Positions 1-7,796 of a stretch of DNA of 64,000 nucleotides are shown in pieces. Source of the DNA: Cytophagales bacterium (GTDB lineage: Bacteria; Bacteroidota; Bacteroidia; Cytophagales; Spirosomataceae). Each line of letters starts with the position of its first letter. Position 1 is the first letter of the stretch. The notes beneath the pieces were generated by a model. It worked only from the letters and a program-made list of their open reading frames with translations. It was not told the origin of the DNA and searched no databases. The stretch is taken from contig RDXN01000031.1 in NCBI GenBank assembly GCA_004292855.1, positions 62,001 through 126,000 on the forward strand, given 5' to 3'. The translations under genes and the position numbers were made by a program.

Positions 1-2649
1 TGCTAACTCGCTCAATTTCAGCAACGCTTCAATAGGCGTCAGTCGGTTGATGTCGATGCCTTTGAGCTTTTCCTTGATGGCCTCGGAGCGGGGATCGCCC
101 GATTCGATGATGCGGAGGGCCAATTCGCGCTCCTGACCACCGGCTTCGCGGATGGCCTCTTTGTTGCCCTCGCGGCTGTGCGAGGCTTCGAGTTGTTTCA
201 GGATTTGCCCTGCCCGACTCACGACCGAGGGCGGCATTCCGGCCATTTGCGCTACGTGAATACCAAACGAGTGTTCAGAACCGCCTTCTTTCAGTTTGCG
301 CAGAAAAATCACTTTGTTGCCCAACTCCTTCACCGACACGTTGAAATTACGAATGCGCGGATTGTCAGTAGCCAAATCGTTCAATTCATGGTAGTGGGTC
401 GCAAAGAGCGTTTTGGGGCGGCAATCCAACGAGTTGTGTAGAAACTCGGTGATGGCCCAGGCAATCGACACACCGTCGTAGGTACTTGTACCCCGCCCAA
501 TTTCGTCCATCAGCACCAGGCTGCGTTCGCTCAGGTTGTTCAGGATACTCGCAGTCTCGGTCATCTCGACCATAAACGTGCTTTCGCCCCGCGAGAGGTT
601 ATCCGAGGCCCCAACCCGCGTGAAAATCTTGTCGACCAACCCAATTTCGGCCCCCGACGCGGGTACAAAACTTCCCGCCTGCGCCATCAGCACGATCAGG
701 GCTACCTGCCGCAACAGGGCCGACTTACCCGCCATGTTGGGGCCGGTGATGATGATAATCTGCTGCGTTTCGTCGTCCAGATACACATCATTCGGGACAT
801 AGGGTTCGCCGGGGGGCAGTTGCTGCTCAATAACGGCGTGCCGCCCGTCCTTGATACTAAGAGCTTTGCCCTCATTAATCGTGGGGCGCACGTACTTGTT
901 TCGCAGGGCCACCCGCGCAAACGACGACAGTACGTCGAGCACCGACACTACGCGGGCGTTCTGCTGAATGGCCCCGACATATTCGCCAGCAGCTTGCACC
1001 AGTTCGGTGTACATCCGCGACTCAATGGCAGAAATCTGATCCTCAGCGTTCAGAATTTTGTCTTCGTATTCCTTCAGTTCAGGCGTGATGTAGCGTTCGG
1101 CATTGACGAGCGTCTGCTTACGAATCCAGTCGTCGGGCACGCGGTCTTTGTGAGCGTTGGTCACTTCGAGGTAATACCCGAACACCTTGTTGAAGTTGAT
1201 CTTGAGCGAACTGATACCCGTGCGGGCAATCTCGCGTTCCTGCAACTGATTCAGGTAATCTTTACCCGTAAAGGCCAGCGCGTGTAGCTCGTCAAGTTCC
1301 GGGTCGATGCCCGATTTAATCATGCCGCCCTGATTTGACAGCACCGGCGGATCGTCGCGGAGTTCGGCCTCGATTCGGTCAAGCAGGAAAGCTACCGGGT
1401 TAAGCTGATCGGCGTATTTTTTGAGCGAAGGCGAGTCCGGTTGTTGATTCATCGCGTTGATCAACAACTCCTTAATCGGCCAAATATGCTGGAGCGACCG
1501 TTTCAACTGCACCATCTCGCGCGGGTTTATCCGCCGAACGGCCACTTTGGAAATCAGGCGTTCGAGGTCACCAATTTGCTTTAGGTGGCCTATGAGTTCA
1601 TCGAGCAATTCGGTGTCATCGTGCAGGAGCGTAACCATGCTCAATCGCTCGTCGATCAACGATTTCTCTTTCAATGGCAACATAAGCCATTTCCGCATCA
1701 GGCGCGCGCCCATCGGCGTCACCGATTGGTCGAGAATCTGAATCAGCGGCACCCCTCCGTCCTGTTGGGCAGCTACGAGTTCGAGGTTGCGGATCGTGAA
1801 GCGGTCGAGCCAAACGTATTTATCTTCTTCGAGCCGGGTGATACGCGTAATGTGCTGAAGATCTTTATGTTCGGTCTCGTTCAGGTAGTGCAGAATTACA
1901 CCCGCAGAAATAATTCCGTCGGGCAGGCCCTCAATGCCAAACCCCTTGAGGGAGGTAGTCTGAAAATGTTGCTTGAGGTAATTGTACCCAAAATCGTAAG
2001 TGAAGGCCCAGTCTTCGATGGTGTACGTGTGAAACTTGTCGCCGGAGGGCGAATTGCCGAACAACGCTCCAAACTCCTGCCGGTTGCGCTTACAATACAG
2101 CACTTCGGAGGGGTTAAAACTTTGCAACAGCTTGTCGATATACGCTGCGTTACCTTCTGCCGCCAGAAATTCGCCCGTCGAAATATCGAGAAACGCCACC
2201 CCGAATTTATCCTCGCCCTTACCAAAATGAACGGCCGCGAGGTAGTTGTTTCGGCGCGTGTCGAGCACGTTGTCGTTAAACGAAACCCCAGGCGTAACGA
2301 GTTCGGTAACGCCCCGACGCACAATACCTTTGGCCTGCGCGGGGTCTTCGAGTTGGTCGCAAATGGCCACGCGCTCGCCCGCCCGAACGAGCTTGGGCAG
2401 GTGATTATCAAGCGAGTGATGCGGAAAACCGGCTAACTCTTCGTTGGCCCCGCCGTTATTGCGTTTTGTGAGGGTGATGCCTAAAATCTTACTAGCCCTG
2501 ATGGCATCTTCGCCGAAGGTCTCGTAAAAATCCCCGACCCTAAACAGGAGCAGGGCACCGGGATATTTAGCTTTAACCTGATTGTATTGCCGGTTAAGGG
2601 GCGTTTCTTTACTTGGTTTGGCAGGCTTGCCGGGGGCGGCTGTTTTCAC
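1..2649 (-). CDS. mutS: DNA mismatch repair protein MutS (C-terminal end cut by window)
   Basis: MutS recognises mismatched bases and starts repair together with MutL. The reading frame runs in from the window edge, so 883 codons are visible and only the last few residues are probably missing. Near the N-terminus there is the mismatch-contacting Phe-x-Glu motif in VGDFYETF, about residue 45. Near the C-terminus is the ABC-type Walker A GPNMAGKS, followed by the Walker B/signature stretch LVLMDEIGRGTSTYDG and ATHYHEL. No ATG lies at the expected N-terminus. A GTG at 2649-2647 opens MutS-like sequence, and a TAnnTTTG promoter box at 2674-2681 lies about 25 bases upstream, which argues against the upstream in-frame TTG that falls inside that box. 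The family call is firm; the start is inferred. Confidence 0.97.
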   Translation of the reverse strand, partial: MKTAAPGKPAKPSKETPLNRQYNQVKAKYPGALLLFRVGDFYETFGEDAIRASKILGITLTKRNNGGANEELAGFPHHSLDNHLPKLVRAGERVAICDQLEDPAQAKGIVRRGVTELVTPGVSFNDNVLDTRRNNYLAAVHFGKGEDKFGVAFLDISTGEFLAAEGNAAYIDKLLQSFNPSEVLYCKRNRQEFGALFGNSPSGDKFHTYTIEDWAFTYDFGYNYLKQHFQTTSLKGFGIEGLPDGIISAGVILHYLNETEHKDLQHITRITRLEEDKYVWLDRFTIRNLELVAAQQDGGVPLIQILDQSVTPMGARLMRKWLMLPLKEKSLIDERLSMVTLLHDDTELLDELIGHLKQIGDLERLISKVAVRRINPREMVQLKRSLQHIWPIKELLINAMNQQPDSPSLKKYADQLNPVAFLLDRIEAELRDDPPVLSNQGGMIKSGIDPELDELHALAFTGKDYLNQLQEREIARTGISSLKINFNKVFGYYLEVTNAHKDRVPDDWIRKQTLVNAERYITPELKEYEDKILNAEDQISAIESRMYTELVQAAGEYVGAIQQNARVVSVLDVLSSFARVALRNKYVRPTINEGKALSIKDGRHAVIEQQLPPGEPYVPNDVYLDDETQQIIIITGPNMAGKSALLRQVALIVLMAQAGSFVPASGAEIGLVDKIFTRVGASDNLSRGESTFMVEMTETASILNNLSERSLVLMDEIGRGTSTYDGVSIAWAITEFLHNSLDCRPKTLFATHYHELNDLATDNPRIRNFNVSVKELGNKVIFLRKLKEGGSEHSFGIHVAQMAGMPPSVVSRAGQILKQLEASHSREGNKEAIREAGGQERELALRIIESGDPRSEAIKEKLKGIDINRLTPIEALLKLSELA

Positions 2650-2673
2650 TAAAATCTGTTTCAGTAGTTTAAA

Positions 2674-2681
2674 CAAATTTA
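2674..2681 (-). promoter_or_regulatory. Putative -7 box for mutS
   Basis: On the minus strand this reads TAAATTTG, a full match to the Bacteroidota -7 consensus TAnnTTTG. Transcription would start about 15-20 bases before the GTG chosen for mutS. No convincing -33 TTTG at the usual 19-base spacing was seen. Confidence 0.5.
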
Positions 2682-2746
2682 GTGGAAAATGGGCAAACTG
2701 TGTAGAAAAGTCTCTTCACTTAATTTCTGCCAAGCCGGTCATTGCC

Positions 2747-2834
2747 TACCCTGCCAGTAGTCGATAGATCTTTACAGTGGTGAAATGGTTACTCTCAACA
2801 CCACTGCCAGGGTCTATCGCCCACTGGCAGGGTA
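2747..2834. repeat. Imperfect inverted repeat between mutS and the next gene
   Basis: TACCCTGCCAGT at 2747-2758 pairs perfectly with 2823-2834, and the pairing continues inward through a CGATAGA/TCTATCG segment with a few mismatches. The right arm ends one base before the stop codon of the gene at 2836-3567. There is no T-run, so it is not an ordinary intrinsic terminator. Confidence 0.8.
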
Positions 2835-2835
2835 T

Positions 2836-3567
2836 TCAGATCAGTCCTTTGAACAGCCCATCAATGTCTTCATAATCCGACACATCGTACCACTCATCGG
2901 TGCCCAGATTGAGCCAGAGACCATCGCGCCGGGGGCGTTTGAGTTGGGGATCTTCGCTCTCAAAATCGACGCTATAAATCGTGCTCATGATCGGTTGCAA
3001 GCGTTTCCAGGGCAGCGACTGAGACCGACCACCCTGTAACGTTTCGATTTTCACGGTCCGGTCGGCAAACGAAGCCGTAAGTTTCACCTCCGTATCGCCG
3101 TCGCGGTTTGATTCCAGGTAGGTCAGTTCAAACGGGCGTTCGCGCCCCGCTGACTCATAAGTAGCCTGCATCAACTCCTGAATCAGGTACTGCCAGTCTT
3201 CGTAGTTGTCGGGCATCCCGGCGGTTTGGGTGCCGTCTTCGGCAGTTAAAGTAATTTCCCAAAAATCGTCGTCTTCGTCCAGTTCTTCTTCATTGAACGG
3301 TTCAAGCCTGGTTTTGCGAACCAGCCCTTCCATAGCCTGTTGCCAGGCGTTGCCCAGTCGACCGCTCCAGCTAAAGTCATCGTTGCGGGTGTACCCTTCG
3401 GCAAGTAGCTCATCGTCAGCGATATCCTCGCGGTCGGGGTAGGTAATTTGAAGGTCAACCGCCAGATATTCCTTAAAAGCGGGGCGCACCGCCAACGTGA
3501 AGAAATAAGCGTAGGGGGCCGGCAACGAACGGGCGGTCTGGAAGCGAATTTGAGCGTTTTTAAACAT
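2836..3567 (-). CDS. Conserved hypothetical protein downstream of menE
   Basis: The protein has 243 residues and no domain that I recognise. It is acidic, has no signal peptide or membrane segment and looks cytoplasmic; an Asp/Glu-rich patch (EELDEDDDFWEI) lies about one third along. The ATG at 3567 (MFKNAQIRF...) is preferred over the upstream in-frame ATG at 3609, because the intervening codons lie in a palindromic element. It is the last gene of a likely operon with the Rieske-like lipoprotein and menE, separated from menE by about 40 bases. Function is unknown; the context only suggests expression with menaquinone genes. Confidence 0.75.
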   Translation of the reverse strand: MFKNAQIRFQTARSLPAPYAYFFTLAVRPAFKEYLAVDLQITYPDREDIADDELLAEGYTRNDDFSWSGRLGNAWQQAMEGLVRKTRLEPFNEEELDEDDDFWEITLTAEDGTQTAGMPDNYEDWQYLIQELMQATYESAGRERPFELTYLESNRDGDTEVKLTASFADRTVKIETLQGGRSQSLPWKRLQPIMSTIYSVDFESEDPQLKRPRRDGLWLNLGTDEWYDVSDYEDIDGLFKGLI

Positions 3568-3581
3568 GGGACGTTGGATGA

Positions 3582-3656
3582 AGGATATTGGATGTTGGAT
3601 TCCAGACACTAGACAACAGTAACATTCAGCGTCTGAAATCCAACATCTAATGTCTT
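3582..3656. repeat. Inverted repeat reaching into the 3' end of menE
   Basis: Arms at 3582-3607 and 3631-3656 pair along about 26 bases with a few mismatches. Each arm contains repeats of the word TTGGATGTTGGAT or its complement. The right arm lies inside menE and encodes its final residues (TLDVGFQTLNV...). The left arm fills the gap to the next gene. Confidence 0.8.
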
Positions 3657-4721
3657 GTTCCGGTCAATTTTCCCGGTGGGGGTCTCCGAAAATACGGGCG
3701 CAAAGATACTATCTTTCGGAACAGCATACGGCCCTACCTCGTCGCGAATCCGGGTTGTCCATTCCGGGCGACTCGCTTCGATAGCTCCCCGAACGGTTTC
3801 GTCGCCCTCCGCCACCAACACCAACCGTTGGCCCAACCGGTCGTCGGGCACACCCGCCACGAACAGGCGTGGCCCCTGTCCTATCGTTGCCAGAACCTGT
3901 TGGATAATGCGCTCTACCCGCTCAGGTTGCACCTTCACGCCCCCGGTGTTAATGATCGAATCGGCCCGGCCTAACAGCCGGAAACTCCGGTGGGCTTCTT
4001 TGCTGTCGGCCCACTCCACAACATCGTTGGTTTGAACAATTTCGCCATTACTGGAAGCACTCCGAATGTTCAGGCACTGCCGCTCATCAGCGCCCAATTC
4101 AACGCCTTCCAGAGCCGTGAAATAGTCTGTAGCAGCGGGACCGTTGAGCCGCCGAATAGCAATGTGCGAGACGGTCTCAGTCATGCCATACGTGGCAAAC
4201 ACGGGGGCTGTTAGTGTCTGTAGCTGTATTTCCAGTGCAGGGCTTGTGGCTGCGCCCCCCAACAAAATAGCCTTTGCTCGATTCAAAATAGCTGTTTTGT
4301 CCGGTGTTTGCTCCAGAATGGTTTGGAGTTGCAGCGGAACAAACGCCAGGAAATCGAAGTGGGTGATGGCTGGATCAAACCCCGCCAATGGGTTGCCCGA
4401 CGGCTCCCCAAGGGTCAGTTTTAGGCCCAACGTCATGGCCCGAACGAGCATCATCGTTCCCGCCACATAGGCGACGTTCAGGCAACAAAGGGCCGTATCG
4501 CCCGGTTGGAGGTCAAAGGTTTTGCCGGTGAGTTCGGCACTCGCCAGCATCTGTGCGCGGGTGAGCGCAATGGGCTTGGGCGTGCCTGTCGAGCCGGAGG
4601 TGTGAAGGGTAAAATGGGTCTGCCCCGATTGCCAGTGTTGGGCGAACTGCATGGCCTGCGCTTCGTAGTCCGTTCGGGGCGCAGGCCAATTTGATACCGG
4701 CAGGAGTCCGTCGAGAATCAC
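3609..4721 (-). CDS. menE: o-Succinylbenzoate--CoA ligase-type AMP-binding protein (MenE)
   Basis: MenE activates o-succinylbenzoate with ATP and CoA in menaquinone biosynthesis. At 370 residues it is shorter than most acyl-CoA ligases, as is usual for the compact Bacteroidota MenE. Visible motifs are the P-loop signature TSGSTGTPK at residues 41-49, ATYGMTETVSH in the middle, GRADSIINTGG around the hinge, and the C-terminal PTGKIDRNK with the catalytic lysine. It starts with GTG, which overlaps the TGA of the upstream gene (GTGA at 4721-4718), indicating translational coupling. MenB is encoded about 1 kb away on the opposite strand. The last 15 or so residues after GKIDRNK are encoded by a palindromic repeat and are probably not ancestral. 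Confidence 0.9.
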   Translation of the reverse strand: MILDGLLPVSNWPAPRTDYEAQAMQFAQHWQSGQTHFTLHTSGSTGTPKPIALTRAQMLASAELTGKTFDLQPGDTALCCLNVAYVAGTMMLVRAMTLGLKLTLGEPSGNPLAGFDPAITHFDFLAFVPLQLQTILEQTPDKTAILNRAKAILLGGAATSPALEIQLQTLTAPVFATYGMTETVSHIAIRRLNGPAATDYFTALEGVELGADERQCLNIRSASSNGEIVQTNDVVEWADSKEAHRSFRLLGRADSIINTGGVKVQPERVERIIQQVLATIGQGPRLFVAGVPDDRLGQRLVLVAEGDETVRGAIEASRPEWTTRIRDEVGPYAVPKDSIFAPVFSETPTGKIDRNKTLDVGFQTLNVTVV

Positions 4722-5134
4722 CCTTTAATCCGCAACGAATTACTTTTCTCGTCGTTCGCGACGCTGTAAACCGTGAGCGGTTTAGTAGCAGGTCCGTTAA
4801 CTACCTTGCCCGTCAGATCATAGCGGGATTGATCGAGAGAACACACAAACGTTTTGCTGGCAGCATTGTACGCAAGCGTCGTGCCTTCGTGTGTGCATTT
4901 GGGCGACACAGCCACGTATTGACTGGGTTGTACATGGGCCACGACCACGCGGTTTTCCACGACTACATAAAAACCCTGCTTAACGAGGTCTTTGTAACGG
5001 GCATCGTCGAGCTGAATGGTCAGATCAAGAACGTCGCTATCGGGTGTCATATCGTCGGCTTTCGATTCGCAGCCGACTGCGCAAATGACCCCGATACCGG
5101 CCAGGGCTGTTTGAAAAAATACCTTCCGATTCAT
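4718..5134 (-). CDS. Rieske-like lipoprotein with an incomplete 2Fe-2S site
   Basis: This 138-residue protein begins with a lipoprotein signal (hydrophobic stretch ending AVGC, Cys about residue 22). Its C-terminal half resembles a small Rieske domain: CTHEG gives the first Cys-x-His pair. The second pair, expected as Cys-x-x-His-Gly, reads CSLDQS, so the cysteine is kept but the histidine is replaced by Asp. It therefore may not bind a normal Rieske cluster. The gene overlaps menE by four bases (GTGA), so the two are probably co-translated. The Rieske fold is inferred from spacing and flanking residues; the function is unknown. Confidence 0.7.
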   Translation of the reverse strand: MNRKVFFQTALAGIGVICAVGCESKADDMTPDSDVLDLTIQLDDARYKDLVKQGFYVVVENRVVVAHVQPSQYVAVSPKCTHEGTTLAYNAASKTFVCSLDQSRYDLTGKVVNGPATKPLTVYSVANDEKSNSLRIKG

Positions 5135-5175
5135 AGTTGTCTGTATGGCAAGCCTGTGGGATTGTACGCAGTTCG

Positions 5176-5183
5176 TATCTTTG
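5176..5183 (+). promoter_or_regulatory. Putative -7 box upstream of the DUF2452 gene
   Basis: TATCTTTG matches TAnnTTTG and lies about 90 bases before the ATG at 5272, in the gap between divergent genes. The spacing of any -33 element is unclear. Confidence 0.45.
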
Positions 5184-5271
5184 ACGCAATGTACGGAAAA
5201 CCGTCAAGAATCGCGCCGAAATGCCCTCACCTACGAACAAAGAAACGAAACGGGAGGTTTAGGCATCAGCT

Positions 5272-5730
5272 ATGGAAGAAGCACAAGTGATTATCAACCC
5301 CATTGCGCCCGAGAAAGTGGCCGCTAGTCCCGGCCTTATGGAGTACGCACACTCGGCGGGTGGGGCCATTATTCGGCCCGAGGACAAGGGCAAAATTACG
5401 GGTCGGGCGGTGTCGGCCATGCGCGAGCAAACCGATCTGCAACTCGCCCAACTCTACCAGCAAATGCAGCTTTTGGCCGAACAGGCCACGGCCATTCGGC
5501 ACCGGGTAGAAGTATCGGAGCGCATTTACGGCGCGCAAATGAACTTTGAGCCGATTGTTGGCCAAACGTACCATTTCTACACCCGCCGAAACGGCACCGA
5601 TGTGTTGTCGATGGTTGCCCCGCACGAGTGGGGCCGCAAGTTCCCGTTTGAACGCTGCCTTGCCACCGTCCGCATGATGGCCGACCACACGTGGGATGTG
5701 AAGTATCACGATATAGAAATTATTGAGTGA
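5272..5730 (+). CDS. DUF2452 domain-containing protein
   Basis: The whole 152-residue protein matches the DUF2452 pattern common in Bacteroidota: NPI...PGLMEYAHSAGGAIIRPEDKGKITGRA near the N-terminus, a helical MREQTDLQLAQLYQQMQLL segment, NFEPIVGQTYHFY, LSMVAPHEWG and a closing ADHTWDV. It has no signal peptide or membrane segment. The biochemical role of the family is unknown to me. It precedes menB by about 80 bases in the same orientation. The stop codon (5728-5730) lies inside the left arm of an inverted repeat, so the extreme C-terminus may have been altered by that element. Confidence 0.88.
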   Translation: MEEAQVIINPIAPEKVAASPGLMEYAHSAGGAIIRPEDKGKITGRAVSAMREQTDLQLAQLYQQMQLLAEQATAIRHRVEVSERIYGAQMNFEPIVGQTYHFYTRRNGTDVLSMVAPHEWGRKFPFERCLATVRMMADHTWDVKYHDIEIIE

Positions 5731-5794
5731 ATGCGTGATTGAGTGAATGAGCGAAAACCATACGGTAGCTATTCACTCAATCACGCATTCACTC
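5725..5794. repeat. Inverted repeat between DUF2452 gene and menB
   Basis: The 24-base arms at 5725-5748 and 5771-5794 are perfectly complementary around a 22-base centre. The arms are themselves built from the word GTGAAT/GAGTGA repeated. The left arm contains the stop codon of the upstream gene; the right side continues with more copies of the word up to about 5805, just before the menB ATG at 5812. Confidence 0.92.
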
Positions 5795-5811
5795 ATTCAC
5801 TCAATAGAAGC

Positions 5812-6636
5812 ATGACAAGCAACTACCCCTGGGAAGTTATTAAAGAGTATAACGAGATCATTTTCTCGTACTACGAAGGCATTGCCAAAATCAGCATCAA
5901 CCGTCCTCATAAGCGCAATGCGTTTACACCCCTGACGGTCAAGGAAATGTCGGAAGCGATGGAGCTTGCCCGGCAAGACGAGCGCGTAGGCGTAGTAATC
6001 CTGACCGGCGAAGGTGGCGAGGCCTTTTGCTCGGGGGGCGACCAATCGGTGCGGGGCCACGGCGGCTATATCGGCGAAGATTCGGTGCCCCGACTGAACG
6101 TGCTCGACCTGCAAATGCAGATTCGGCGGATTCCGAAGCCGGTGGTGGCGATGGTGGCGGGCTACGCTATTGGGGGTGGTCACGTACTACACGTGGTTTG
6201 CGACTTGAGCATTGCCGCCGAGAACGCTCGCTTCGGGCAAACCGGCCCTAAGGTTGGTTCATTCGATGGGGGTTTTGGGGCAAGTTACCTGGCGCGGGTC
6301 GTGGGCCAGAAAAAAGCCCGCGAAATCTGGTTCCTCTGTGATCAGTATGACGCGAAGGAAGCCCTCGATATGGGTCTTGTAAACAAGGTGGTTCCCCTCG
6401 ACAAATTGGAGGAAACGACAATTGAGTGGTGCCGCAAGATGCTCGAAAAAAGCCCCATCGCGCTCCGTATGCTCAAGGCATCGTTCAACGCCGAACTCGA
6501 CGGACAGGCTGGTATCCAGCAACTTGCGGGCGACGCCACCCTGCTGTATTACCTCTCCGACGAAGCGAAAGAAGGCAAAAACGCCTTCCTCGAAAAGCGT
6601 AAACCCGATTTCGGGCAGTTTCAGAAATTCCCATAA
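5812..6636 (+). CDS. menB: 1,4-Dihydroxy-2-naphthoyl-CoA synthase (MenB)
   Basis: MenB closes the second ring of the naphthoquinone nucleus from o-succinylbenzoyl-CoA. The 274 residues match the usual MenB length. Crotonase-fold features are visible: NRPHKRNAF, the oxyanion-hole segment [27 protein letters not shown], and [16 protein letters not shown] typical of MenB rather than other crotonases. An in-frame ATG at 5743 was rejected because the extra residues are translated from an inverted repeat; MTSNYPW... at 5812 is the natural N-terminus. menE lies nearby on the other strand. Confidence 0.95.
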   Translation: MTSNYPWEVIKEYNEIIFSYYEGIAKISINRPHKRNAFTPLTVKEMSEAMELARQDERVGVVILTGEGGEAFCSGGDQSVRGHGGYIGEDSVPRLNVLDLQMQIRRIPKPVVAMVAGYAIGGGHVLHVVCDLSIAAENARFGQTGPKVGSFDGGFGASYLARVVGQKKAREIWFLCDQYDAKEALDMGLVNKVVPLDKLEETTIEWCRKMLEKSPIALRMLKASFNAELDGQAGIQQLAGDATLLYYLSDEAKEGKNAFLEKRKPDFGQFQKFP

Positions 6637-6641
6637 ATCCG

Positions 6642-6719
6642 AACTGTGATTCGTGTGATTTTTATGATTTCGCTGATGGTATCGCACCAAAAATCATAAA
6701 AATCACACGAATCACAGTT
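6642..6719. repeat. Perfect 29-bp inverted repeat between convergent genes
   Basis: Bases 6642-6670 and 6691-6719 are perfect reverse complements with a 20-base centre. The arms contain the word GTGATT in two spacings. The element starts five bases after the menB stop, and its last base is the first base of the stop triplet of the convergent gene (6719-6721). It could stop transcription from both sides, but there is no terminal T-run. Confidence 0.95.
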
Positions 6720-7585
6720 TAGACACTCAGCTTCTTCATATACTCCGCGTTCATTTTCATACTTTCCATCGGCGAAGAAGGGTATTGCTCCTGCTCCACG
6801 AGGAAGTATTTCATGCCGTTTTGCATGGCCGTATGCACGATATGCTTGTAGTTGACCACACCTTTACCAATGTCGTTCTGAATTACCTTGCCATCGACCT
6901 TGTTGTAGTCCTTAATGTGGCATAGCTCGTAACGTTTACCGTACTTTTTAAGGTGCTCGGCGGCATTCTGACCAGCAGCTTCGATCCAGCAAAGGTCCAG
7001 TTCAAACATTACGTTTTTCGGGTCGGTGTTGGCCAACAAGTATTCCTGCGGGATCTGCCCGTCGAGTGGCTTGAACGAATAATCATGGTTGTGGTAGCCG
7101 AATTTGAGGCCGTTCTTGTTCACGATCTCTCCTACCCGATTGAAGCCGTCGGCCATGCGCTTCCACTCGTCCATTGTTTTTTGGGGTCCCATGTACGGGC
7201 ACAGCAAATACGACAATCCGGCTTCGGCAGCCATGTCGATGCTCTTTTTGAGTTCGTCGGGCTTGTTTTGTTGCCCACCATAATCAAAATGGGTGCTGAC
7301 CATCTTGACGTTGATCCCGTTGAGAAATGACTTAATTTCTTTGGGCGTCATTCCCCACAAAAAGCCCTGATCCCCACCATAGCTCTCGAATTGGCGGTAG
7401 CCCATCTGGGCCAATTGGGTCATCACGCCCTTGGGGTCTTTGGGCAGCACATCCCGAACGCTGTAAAGCTGCAAGCCAAATACAGACACATTTTTATGGG
7501 CAAAAGCGGCTGATTGACTCAGCGTTAGCGCACCGGCAGCCAAGGCTCCGGTCTGTTTTAGGAAATCACGACGATTGATCGACAT
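6719..7585 (-). CDS. Exported sugar phosphate isomerase/epimerase-like protein
   Basis: This is a 288-residue TIM-barrel protein of the xylose isomerase-like/AP-endonuclease 2 family. It begins with a twin-arginine-like leader (MSINRRDFLKQTGALAAGALTLSQSAAFA), so it is probably exported folded. Family-typical stretches include FGLQLYSVRD near the start, KFGYHNHDYSF in the middle, MFELDLCWIEAAG and the closing YFLVEQEQYP. The histidines and acidic residues expected for metal binding (HNHD, ELD, CHIKD, EQE) are present. The substrate cannot be told from sequence. It is convergent with menB and no operon partner is visible. Confidence 0.87.
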   Translation of the reverse strand: MSINRRDFLKQTGALAAGALTLSQSAAFAHKNVSVFGLQLYSVRDVLPKDPKGVMTQLAQMGYRQFESYGGDQGFLWGMTPKEIKSFLNGINVKMVSTHFDYGGQQNKPDELKKSIDMAAEAGLSYLLCPYMGPQKTMDEWKRMADGFNRVGEIVNKNGLKFGYHNHDYSFKPLDGQIPQEYLLANTDPKNVMFELDLCWIEAAGQNAAEHLKKYGKRYELCHIKDYNKVDGKVIQNDIGKGVVNYKHIVHTAMQNGMKYFLVEQEQYPSSPMESMKMNAEYMKKLSV

Positions 7586-7703
7586 ACGGTTTTAACGGTT
7601 GAAACGTATTGAAGAAAGGCAAAGCTCCTAAAAACTTACGATTGAGCGGGCGAAAACTTCGTAATTTCGCGGAATGATTGGGACACGGAGGACCACAAAG
7701 ACG

Positions 7704-7762
7704 ACACGGAGTTACACGGAGATTAGTATTCATTAACCACTTTTCTCCGTGTAACTCCGTGT
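7704..7762. repeat. Inverted repeat upstream of the rRNA methyltransferase gene
   Basis: The core arms 7704-7722 and 7744-7762 are a perfect 19-base inverted repeat built of the word ACACGGAG. Looser pairing extends outward to roughly 7682 and 7787 (GGACACGGAGGACCACAAAG against the GGTTCTCTGTGTCTT side). It ends about ten bases before the ATG at 7797, so it may fold in the leader of that mRNA. Confidence 0.92.
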
Positions 7763-7796
7763 TATCTCTGCGGTTCTCTGTGTCTTAAAAAACACT

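Noticed and set aside
1585-2436. Long plus-strand open frame (283 codons) inside mutS
   Set aside because: It is antisense to conserved MutS sequence and has no family-like motifs; high-GC codon use of mutS explains it.
5743-5811. N-terminal extension of menB
   Set aside because: The extra codons are translations of an inverted repeat and MenB normally starts close to MTSNYPW.
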